Below, one piece after another: positions 42,007 through 49,295 of a stretch of 64,000 nt of DNA; the stretch's first letter is position 1; each line of letters opens with the position of its first letter. A program made the translations under genes and the position numbers. The DNA is taken from the NCBI GenBank assembly GCA_016214855.1, contig JACRMT010000010.1, positions 1 through 64,000 of the forward strand, read 5' to 3'. The notes beneath the pieces are model-generated. The model saw nothing but the letters and a program-made list of their open reading frames with translations, ran no database searches and was not told the origin of the DNA. The stretch is from Nitrospirota bacterium. GTDB lineage: Bacteria > Nitrospirota > Thermodesulfovibrionia > Thermodesulfovibrionales > UBA6898.

Positions 42007-43554
42007 ATGGGCTCACGGAAGATACTCTCAGCCTGTCTGATGCTGGTTTCTGCTCTCTGTTCAGACGGCATCGGCAGCGCTGATGATAAGGGAACAAGAT
42101 CCGGGATCAGACTCAGCCCCCAGACGCAGGCCTGTGTAGGGTGTCACAGCAAGGTCACCCCCGGCATTGTGGAAGACTGGCTTTCCAGCAGACACTCGTT
42201 TACAACGCCTGAAGCGGCATTAAAGAAACCTGCGCTTGAGCGGAGGATCTCAGTTGCAACTCTGCCCGATGACCTCATGGCATTCGCAGTCGGCTGCTAC
42301 GAATGCCACAGCAGAAATCCGGAAAAGCACGCGGATAATTTTCAGCACATGGGATACCGGATAAATGTCGTTGTCTCCCCACATGACTGCAGCACCTGCC
42401 ATCCTGTGGAGGTGCTGCAGTATTCGGGAAGCAAAAAAGCACATGCATGGAAAAACATCATGTCAAACCCGGTCTATCATTCCCTCGTTTCAAGTATTGA
42501 CGGTCTCAAAACCGTGGAAAATGGAAAGATAGTCGCGCTGCCGCCATCACCCCAAACCCTCCAGGAAACCTGTCTCGGCTGCCACGGCACAAAGGTAGAA
42601 GTCAACGGCATGAAGAAGGTCTACAGCAACAGCGTGTGGGGAGAGATAGAAGTGCCGAATTTAACGAACTGGCCGAGTCAGGGAGTTGGCCGCGAAAACC
42701 CTGACGGGAGCATCGGTTCCTGCACATCATGCCATTCGCGTCATGCTTTCTCGATCAAAGAGGCACGCAAACCTTACAGCTGCGGCCAATGTCATCTCGA
42801 CCCTGATGTTCCGGCTTTCAATGTATATAAAGAAAGCAAGCATGGGTCCAGATACGACAGTCATGAAAATGAATGGAACTTTACCAATGTTCCCTGGGTG
42901 CTCGGCAGGGACTTTCAGGCCCCTACCTGTGCAACGTGTCACAACAGCCTGATCACCTCTCCTGACGGGACGGTCATCGCGGAACGGACGCATGACTTCG
43001 GCGCCCGCCTCTGGGTGCGGCTCTTTGGACTCATATATTCCCACCCGCAGCCCAAGGACGGCAATACCACGATCATCAGGAACAAGGACGGTCTTCCGCT
43101 GCCGACCACGTTTCTCAATGAGCCTGCGTCAGACTTTCTCATTAATAAGGCGGAACAGGAAAAACGATACGACACCATGAAAAATATCTGCAGGGGCTGC
43201 CACAGCACCCGATGGACCAATGACCACTTCGCAAAAATGGACAATACGATCAGGGAGACGAATGAGATGACGCTGTCAGCGACTAAACTCATGTCCGAGG
43301 CATGGGACAAAGGCATTGAAGACAGATCAAATCCCTTTGATGAACAGATCGAAAAACTCTGGATCAGACAGTGGCTTTTTTATTCGAACTCTGTCAGGTA
43401 TGCCTCTGCCATGACCGGCGCACCGGATTATGCAGCCTTCAAAAATGGATGGTGGGAGCTTTCCGAAAATCTCCAGAAGATGAGGGATATGATCGATCTT
43501 AAGGCCCGCCTGAAAACGATGCATTCGCTCCCTCAGCCGCAAAAAACTGATTAG
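42007..43554 (+). CDS. Octahaem cytochrome c of the hydroxylamine oxidoreductase family
   Basis: 515 residues, exported (signal peptide to about residue 24). Eight CxxCH motifs occur in order: CVGCH (43), CYECH, CSTCH, CLGCH, CTSCH, CGQCH, CATCH, CRGCH. The spacing and blocks such as YKESKHGSRYD, GRDFQAPTCATCHN and the C-terminal LFYSNSVRYASAMTGAPDYAAFKNGWW match the HAO/octahaem family. HAO members oxidise hydroxylamine (or hydrazine), whereas related forms reduce nitrite or NO. Whether the catalytic haem carries the Tyr cross-link of true HAO (a Tyr is present in APDYAAF) needs an alignment. It sits between the flavodiiron and radical SAM genes, spaced 20 and 10 bp. Confidence 0.87.
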   Translation: MGSRKILSACLMLVSALCSDGIGSADDKGTRSGIRLSPQTQACVGCHSKVTPGIVEDWLSSRHSFTTPEAALKKPALERRISVATLPDDLMAFAVGCYECHSRNPEKHADNFQHMGYRINVVVSPHDCSTCHPVEVLQYSGSKKAHAWKNIMSNPVYHSLVSSIDGLKTVENGKIVALPPSPQTLQETCLGCHGTKVEVNGMKKVYSNSVWGEIEVPNLTNWPSQGVGRENPDGSIGSCTSCHSRHAFSIKEARKPYSCGQCHLDPDVPAFNVYKESKHGSRYDSHENEWNFTNVPWVLGRDFQAPTCATCHNSLITSPDGTVIAERTHDFGARLWVRLFGLIYSHPQPKDGNTTIIRNKDGLPLPTTFLNEPASDFLINKAEQEKRYDTMKNICRGCHSTRWTNDHFAKMDNTIRETNEMTLSATKLMSEAWDKGIEDRSNPFDEQIEKLWIRQWLFYSNSVRYASAMTGAPDYAAFKNGWWELSENLQKMRDMIDLKARLKTMHSLPQPQKTD

Positions 43555-43564
43555 GAGGGAAGGG

Positions 43565-44554
43565 ATGACCTTCCCTCACCCGCGATTTCTCCAGCTTTAT
43601 CCCACGACTCGCTGCAACCAGAGCTGCTCCTTCTGCTTTAACGGTCCGGTCGGCCATCCCGGGGACCTGTCCCCTGAACATGCGCTGAACCTTCTCGATA
43701 TCATGCCGGGTCTCGGCATTTTTGACCTGGACATCATGGGCGGCGAGCCGTTCCTGCTGCCATGGATGCCGTCGTTCATTCACGCTGCGATCAAAGAAGG
43801 GATCATGGTAAATATCAGTACCAATGGGAGCTTCCCCGAGGTCATGGAAGCGTTCAGGGGATTAAACCCTGAGAAGATCAACATCGGCATTTCTCTTGAG
43901 GGAAGTTCTGCCCAAACACACCGCCGTCTTACCGATGCAGCCTATTACGAAAAGGCAGTTTCAAGCATCAGGTCACTTGTTGCGATGGGCCTGGATCCGA
44001 TTGTGAAAACCGTCGTGAACAGAACTACCATGCCGGACATCCCCTTAATTGCAGAACTGCTTAGTAAACTGGGGGTCAGGCGATATTATCTTATCCATAT
44101 GGATCTTCTCGCAGATGCGGTCAGCGCTCAGCATTCAGCGCTCAGCTACCCGGAATTCCTGAGCTTTTTTCAAGAGATCAAATCAGCCAACACTGGAATT
44201 GAGATTAACAGGGTAAACGCCTCATGCTTTGAAAAACAGACACTTCCAAAAGGAGTGCGCTGCGCCGGAGGAGTGAGAAAACTCTCAGTCATGCCCGATG
44301 GCTCTGTCTATCCCTGCAACCTGTTTCAGCACGTCCCGGCATTCGATCTCGGGAATATCTTTACTGATCCGTTTTCGGTAATATGGTCAAGTCCCCGTCT
44401 CGATCACTTCAGAACATTCGGAGAGAACAGCTGCGGGATAACGGCCTGCAAAAATCATGCATCCTGCACAGGCGGCTGCCCTGCTCATGGCATTCTTCAT
44501 GGTCAGGGACTGCAGGGCACGGACATTCGCTGCATGGAGAGGACTAATCTTTAG
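43565..44554 (+). CDS. Radical SAM/SPASM protein, possible maturase
   Basis: 329 residues. The SAM-binding [4Fe-4S] motif is CNQSCSFC near residue 18 (TTRCNQSCSFCFNGPVG); GGEP follows at DIMGGEPFLLP. The C-terminal third has Cys-rich SPASM-type clusters (RCAGG, SVYPCNLF, and CGITACKNHASCTGGCPAH). SPASM proteins usually modify peptides or proteins, for example by making thioether or C-C cross-links, or act in cofactor synthesis. A good ribosome binding site (GGAGGGAAGGG) lies before the ATG, 10 bp after the octahaem cytochrome stop; the neighbouring cytochrome is the most obvious candidate substrate, but this is inference. The stop lies at the start of the duplicated lpxL fragment. Confidence 0.9.
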   Translation: MTFPHPRFLQLYPTTRCNQSCSFCFNGPVGHPGDLSPEHALNLLDIMPGLGIFDLDIMGGEPFLLPWMPSFIHAAIKEGIMVNISTNGSFPEVMEAFRGLNPEKINIGISLEGSSAQTHRRLTDAAYYEKAVSSIRSLVAMGLDPIVKTVVNRTTMPDIPLIAELLSKLGVRRYYLIHMDLLADAVSAQHSALSYPEFLSFFQEIKSANTGIEINRVNASCFEKQTLPKGVRCAGGVRKLSVMPDGSVYPCNLFQHVPAFDLGNIFTDPFSVIWSSPRLDHFRTFGENSCGITACKNHASCTGGCPAHGILHGQGLQGTDIRCMERTNL

Positions 44555-44660
44555 CGATCTTCCACCGTCTGTGGCTCCAAAGCCAGTCTGAAGGATATTT
44601 CTTATATACTCTTCAAGCGCTTTCGAAAAATTGATCGTATCATGAAGAAGAACCGTATTG
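44555..44660 (-). pseudogene. Fragment of an lpxL-like gene 3' end (direct-repeat copy 1)
   Basis: 44558-44658 is about 95% identical to 48416-48517, the last ~100 bp of the intact lpxL-like gene. It encodes the same C-terminal peptide up to NFSKALEEYI, then a one-base deletion in a T-run (near 44601-44606) shifts the frame. No start or upstream part of the gene remains. It is a duplicate remnant directly after the radical SAM gene and forms a direct repeat around the giant cytochrome gene. Confidence 0.9.
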
Positions 44661-44663
44661 ACA

Positions 44664-44695
44664 ACGGCTGAAAAATCCAGACGGCTGAAAAATCC
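44664..44695. repeat. Short tandem repeat upstream of the giant cytochrome
   Basis: ACGGCTGAAAAATCC occurs twice with a 17-bp period (44664-44678 and 44681-44695), directly after the duplicated lpxL fragment. The next bases (TTGACA at 44696-44701, TATAAT at 44714-44719) look like promoter boxes, but their 12-bp spacing is too short for a normal sigma-70 promoter; a TAAATT at 44719 would give 17 bp. Nothing else is visible up to 44857. Confidence 0.6.
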
Positions 44696-44857
44696 TTGAC
44701 ATCGAGGTCTAAGTATAATAAATTTTATAAGCAGGCTGATAGTTATAGATTTAGACTTTTTTTGATCAAGGCAGATGAGTGGACTGACGCAATGAATCTA
44801 TAAGAAAAAGCGATAGCAAATGAGAGGGAAATCAATTAATTTGTTCAAGGAAGGGGA

Positions 44858-47800
44858 ATGAACAAGGCAGCAGAGGTAATTATTAATCTCCTCGTCACCG
44901 TTGCATTCATTGCGTTCATATACTTCGGCTTGTATAGTCCGAGAATTACAGAAGCGGCATCGATGGGGCCGAAAAGTCCCAAAACCGCAGCAGGTGTCTG
45001 GACAAACCCAAACAATGCCTTGACGAGTGATACTGCCTACGCAACCTACAATCTCACTGAAGGGGCAAATCTAACACTTTCGAAATATGTATTTACCATT
45101 CCTGCCGCTTCAAAAATCGATGGCATTGAAGTATCCGTAAAGGGTTTTGGCAGTAATGCGGCGAACAGGACAATAGCGGTTTCCCTTACAAAAAATGGAA
45201 CTGCCGCAGGTACGGCAAAGACTCAGCTGCTGACTGGTACAGATGCCACCTACACATTAGGAACAGCCTCAGATCTATGGGGAGCCACGTGGCTGAACAC
45301 CGAGATAAACTCTGAGACTTTTGGTGTTATGCTTAGAGACCCCGATGCCACGGCAAGTGGTTTCAACATTGATCATGTATCTGTAACCGTTACCTATACT
45401 CCAAATGAGCCAATGATGCACAACTCTGCCAGCATTGGCTCTGGAAAGTGGGGAGCAGACGGCTGGGGTATTGCAGGCGGCAAATATGGTGAGTTTGTAT
45501 GCGAGACCTGCCACACCAGGAATACGCCAAACATTAAGAGGGTGAATACATCCGTGGCTGCACCTGATCCGGCTCCTTCAAACTTCCCGGGAACCGGTCA
45601 GGCAATAGTTTTTAACATTACAAGCAATGGCGCGTCTGATTTCGGTGATGACTCTTCAGCACATGCTACCTCAACCAAAATCTGCGAGGTCTGTCATACG
45701 TATGACGCAGGCTCTGCAAATGGAGTTAAATACCACGCTTACGATATGTCAGCAGACTTAGCAGATAGGACCCATAACAACAATACGGATTGCATGACCT
45801 GCCACTGGCATGCACAGGGCTTCAAGCCATCCTGTAGAGTATGCCACGGGTTCCCTCCCATTGACTCTGAGACAATGGTATCAAACCCGTCGTCAACAGG
45901 ATCTGCTACTGCAGGTGCACATGCCAAACATGCGTCATCTTCCGGGATGAGCTATTCCTGCGACACGTGTCACTTCAGCGGCATGCCGGCAACTCCCATC
46001 AACGGCAATAACAGGATACAGATCGGCTTTAATGTTTTCGGCACAGGCGGGGGCTCGTATGACGGTCAAGCCCTCATAAACGGTTTTGTCTATGAAGGGA
46101 AAAACAGCACAACCATAACCACAGGCGGATCAAAGACCTGCTCAGGTATCTACTGCCATGGCTCGACCATGACATCCAACAACGGAACTAATTTGACTCC
46201 GGTGTGGGACAACCCTGCAACGGCTGCATGCGGAACCTGCCATGGCGCTACTGCGGCAAATCCACCACTCAGGGGCAGCCACAGGACACATACGATGAAT
46301 GATACCTGGTGGCATGCTCCCAATACCGACCCTCCCTTTAACAATTACATCTACGGCAGGAACATTGCATGCACGGTATGTCACAACAATTACCCGTCCA
46401 GTCATGTAAATGGAAAAACCGACTGGTCCTTCGATGTTTCAACGTATCCAATGCTTTCCGGAGCTGAATACATGGGAGGTTCAAGCGGTTCATCGAATCC
46501 TGTTCCGGTCACCTACGGCCAATGTGCCAATCTGTACTGCCACAGCATTGTCCAGACGAGCACTGGAGGGCCGCTGACAGGTCTCGCCGGGGAATATAAA
46601 GCGCCGACCTGGGGCAATCTGGATGAAGGCACATGCGGTACGTGCCATTACGCTGATGCCGGACATTCATACTGGGCAGATAAAGGCATGAGTGCTATTG
46701 AGATAAGCTCAGGAAGCCATACAAAACATCTCGATAACCTTACGTATACTGTAGGCGGGGGATCAAAGGGGCCGGGCAGGTGTGCTGCCTGCCATAACTA
46801 TGTCGGATCAGACAACCTTCTGGGCTGCGCATCAGTCTGTCACAATAGCGGCAACCTTCATGTCAACTATCAGATTGATGTGAAGTTTCCGCCGACAAAG
46901 TACGGCAGCAGCGCTTCTTATACCGGCACGCCCGATCCGGGCAATGGCTATGGAAACTGCTCAAATACCTACTGCCACGGCAATGGGACATCTGTATCGA
47001 CCAGCACAATCCCGGGCAGCTCTTCACCAGACTGGGGTGCTGCCGGGCCGCTCGCCTGCAACTCATGCCATGCTTACCCGCCTGCTTATTCAAATGGTTC
47101 TCCAAAGGCAAACAGCCATGTCAGGCATGGTCATATATCATGCGAAAAATGTCATTGGGCAACGACACAGGCGAGCAGTACGATAAACGACTATTCGAGG
47201 CATGTAAATCAACAGTATGATATCGGCAACAGTACAGGCACCATCACATATACTTTTAGTATGGGGGGAGGATCCTGCAGCGGGACATTCGCCTGTCATG
47301 GCAATGCGACCTGGGGAACTTCAATCACGCCGCCAAACTACGCAAACTGTCTTTCCTGCCATAAGACAGCAATGGGCAGCAGAAGGCAGATCGTCGATAG
47401 TAACGGTGACGGTTCAGGGAGCGGCGGAGATTTTAAAAAGATCTCACATCACCACTATCCGGCCAGCGGTACGATTACCAACGCCGACTGCCAGGTATGC
47501 CACGACACATCCCTTCACCCGGGTGGAAACATCCGGCTGAAGAATGCGGATACAGGAGAAGTATATATATACAGCGCGGCCAGTCCTTCAACGGCTGAGG
47601 ACCACTGCCTGAGTTGCCATGACGCCGATGGGGCCGGCGGCAACATGATTCCCTTCTCTGACGGGAAGGTCCTCGGTCAAACCACCTATCGAAGCAGTAT
47701 TGATATAAAGAGCAACTGGGACAAAAATTACGGACACCGGCAAAAGGGTCTTACATGCCTTGGCGATGGCACTCCGAATACAGGATGCCACGTTAGTGGA

Positions 47801-48388
47801 CACGGCTCGGACTATAAGGGGCTCTTGAGCAAAAACCTGACTCTCCCCAATCCATCTACCGCATATTATAGTGCAGCGGACGAAGGTTCGTATGATATCT
47901 GCTTCAATTGCCATCAAAACTATCCCCGGGTGACAAAGGAAGCCATTTTAGGATACAGGCTCGGCGGTAATTATGACTTAAACGGTGAGGGTCCGCCGCC
48001 CTACAACCTTCCGAATATCCTGACATTATTCAGGGACAGGAATGGACAAGGCACCGGAAATCCCTATGACAACCCTCTTTTCTGGACGAACTTATATACC
48101 AATCTCCATTACTTTCACGTGCAAAGTGGTGGGTGGTCTTACAGGGGAGCAACAAGCTCATCCATGAACTGCATAGCCTGCCATAACGTTCATGGTTCGA
48201 ATACAGCGTCAGGATGGACTTACGATGAGATGCAGTATAATCGTTATACGGGCACAGGCAGTGACCAATACGGAACTATGGACGCCGCAACCTATACGAT
48301 TCTCAATAATTATCCGACTAATTGCACTTTCAACTGTCATAGCCTGCAAGGGAAAACGCATAATTGGTTTGAGCCGCCAGGGGAGTAA
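44858..48388 (+). CDS. Giant multihaem c-type cytochrome (Geobacter-type C-x4-CH repeats)
   Basis: 1176 residues. An N-terminal membrane/signal segment (EVIINLLVTVAFIAFIYFG) precedes a beta-sandwich domain (about 45-182) without Cys. From C215 to the end I count 16 CxxCH motifs plus seven atypical ones: three C-x4-CH (CSGIYCH, CANLYCH, CSNTYCH), two C-x3-CH (CASVCH, CTFNCH), one C-x5-CH (CSGTFACH) and one C-x10-CH (CLGDGTPNTGCH), up to 23 haems. The alternation of C-x4-CH with CxxCH a short distance on is the 'CxxxxCH...CxxCH' repeat of Geobacter OmcB-like and related cytochromes. An extracellular or cell-surface electron-transfer role is likely. It is flanked by 100-bp direct repeats (44558, 48416). 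Confidence 0.92.
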   Translation: MNKAAEVIINLLVTVAFIAFIYFGLYSPRITEAASMGPKSPKTAAGVWTNPNNALTSDTAYATYNLTEGANLTLSKYVFTIPAASKIDGIEVSVKGFGSNAANRTIAVSLTKNGTAAGTAKTQLLTGTDATYTLGTASDLWGATWLNTEINSETFGVMLRDPDATASGFNIDHVSVTVTYTPNEPMMHNSASIGSGKWGADGWGIAGGKYGEFVCETCHTRNTPNIKRVNTSVAAPDPAPSNFPGTGQAIVFNITSNGASDFGDDSSAHATSTKICEVCHTYDAGSANGVKYHAYDMSADLADRTHNNNTDCMTCHWHAQGFKPSCRVCHGFPPIDSETMVSNPSSTGSATAGAHAKHASSSGMSYSCDTCHFSGMPATPINGNNRIQIGFNVFGTGGGSYDGQALINGFVYEGKNSTTITTGGSKTCSGIYCHGSTMTSNNGTNLTPVWDNPATAACGTCHGATAANPPLRGSHRTHTMNDTWWHAPNTDPPFNNYIYGRNIACTVCHNNYPSSHVNGKTDWSFDVSTYPMLSGAEYMGGSSGSSNPVPVTYGQCANLYCHSIVQTSTGGPLTGLAGEYKAPTWGNLDEGTCGTCHYADAGHSYWADKGMSAIEISSGSHTKHLDNLTYTVGGGSKGPGRCAACHNYVGSDNLLGCASVCHNSGNLHVNYQIDVKFPPTKYGSSASYTGTPDPGNGYGNCSNTYCHGNGTSVSTSTIPGSSSPDWGAAGPLACNSCHAYPPAYSNGSPKANSHVRHGHISCEKCHWATTQASSTINDYSRHVNQQYDIGNSTGTITYTFSMGGGSCSGTFACHGNATWGTSITPPNYANCLSCHKTAMGSRRQIVDSNGDGSGSGGDFKKISHHHYPASGTITNADCQVCHDTSLHPGGNIRLKNADTGEVYIYSAASPSTAEDHCLSCHDADGAGGNMIPFSDGKVLGQTTYRSSIDIKSNWDKNYGHRQKGLTCLGDGTPNTGCHVSGHGSDYKGLLSKNLTLPNPSTAYYSAADEGSYDICFNCHQNYPRVTKEAILGYRLGGNYDLNGEGPPPYNLPNILTLFRDRNGQGTGNPYDNPLFWTNLYTNLHYFHVQSGGWSYRGATSSSMNCIACHNVHGSNTASGWTYDEMQYNRYTGTGSDQYGTMDAATYTILNNYPTNCTFNCHSLQGKTHNWFEPPGE

Positions 48389-48407
48389 GTCGTGGCGTCA
48401 GCTATCA

Positions 48408-49295
48408 TTAGACGCTCTTCCACCGTCTGTGGATCCAAAGCCAGTCTGAAGGATATTTTTTTATATACTCTTCAACCGCTTTCGAAAAATTGATCGTATC
48501 ATGAAGAAGAGCCGTATCGCTGTTTTCATCCGCGACCAGGGGGATCTCCTCCTGGATCTCGATAATATGCCCTGTCTCCGTCCTCCTGATGAAAAGCGGC
48601 ACAACTGCAGCTCCGGTCTTGCGCGCAATAAGGGCCGGGGTTTTCATGGCATAGGCATTCGCACCAAGAAAATGAATAATAATACCCTCGGATTTCAGCA
48701 CGCTCTGATCCATAAGCATGGCAACCGCTTCCTTCTTTTTCAGTGACGACAGTATATGCCTGAGCGCACCCTGCTTATAGATGATATGATTGCCGTATTT
48801 CTCCCTCGTCCGCTCGATCAGCCTGTTGAGGTATGCATTATTCTGCTTCCGGGCGATGATGCTCGCGCCGCCAAGGGTCATGGAAAGGTACACGGCCATC
48901 AGTTCCCAGTTGCCGCAGTGACCCGTGATGCAGATGACACCATTACCCCGGCTCATTGCCTTCGCGAAGTTTTCGGCGCCTCTCAACTCCACAGTCCTGA
49001 ATATACTATCTCCCATGCCGTAGTATATCTTGACAACCTCAATGACGAGTCTGCCGAGATTTCTGAAATTCCTGCGTATGACTGCTCCCGGATCTTCGGT
49101 GAGCAGTAAGGCACCGCGCTCCACGGCACCGGCAAGATTGTCAAGAGCGATATTCCTTCTGCTCCTCCAGAACATGTACAGCAGAAGACCAAGGGCATCG
49201 CCGACGCGCAGGGCAAACCTGAGCGGCAGGACTGCAAAGGGGAATGTGACCAAAACAAGCAGACTGAACAACAAGAACTGACGGAGCCTCTTCAT
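48408..49295 (-). CDS. LpxL/HtrB-family lipid A lauroyl acyltransferase
   Basis: 295 residues, membrane-associated acyltransferase that adds secondary acyl chains to Kdo2-lipid A (or acylates related lipids). One N-terminal hydrophobic helix (FLLFSLLVLVTFPFAVLPLRFALRV), the catalytic block ICITGHCGNWELM with the H-x4-E motif, and later GGASIIARKQNNAYLNRLIERTR and VAMLMDQSVLKSEG are family features. The C-terminus WLWIHRRWK is typical. Its last 100 bp occur a second time at 44558. Its ATG overlaps the stop of the Lon-like gene (ATGA), so the two are co-translated. Confidence 0.92.
   Translation of the reverse strand: MKRLRQFLLFSLLVLVTFPFAVLPLRFALRVGDALGLLLYMFWRSRRNIALDNLAGAVERGALLLTEDPGAVIRRNFRNLGRLVIEVVKIYYGMGDSIFRTVELRGAENFAKAMSRGNGVICITGHCGNWELMAVYLSMTLGGASIIARKQNNAYLNRLIERTREKYGNHIIYKQGALRHILSSLKKKEAVAMLMDQSVLKSEGIIIHFLGANAYAMKTPALIARKTGAAVVPLFIRRTETGHIIEIQEEIPLVADENSDTALLHDTINFSKAVEEYIKKYPSDWLWIHRRWKSV
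48416..48517. repeat. Direct repeat copy 2 (3' end of the lpxL-like gene)
   Basis: The functional counterpart of the fragment at 44558-44658, with about five differences in 102 bp. The two copies enclose 3.76 kb consisting almost only of the giant cytochrome gene. Confidence 0.9.

Noticed and set aside
44696-44719. TTGACA and TATAAT as a promoter for the giant cytochrome
   Set aside because: Both hexamers match consensus, but they are 12 bp apart, too close for sigma-70; only a weaker -10 fits, so no promoter is called.
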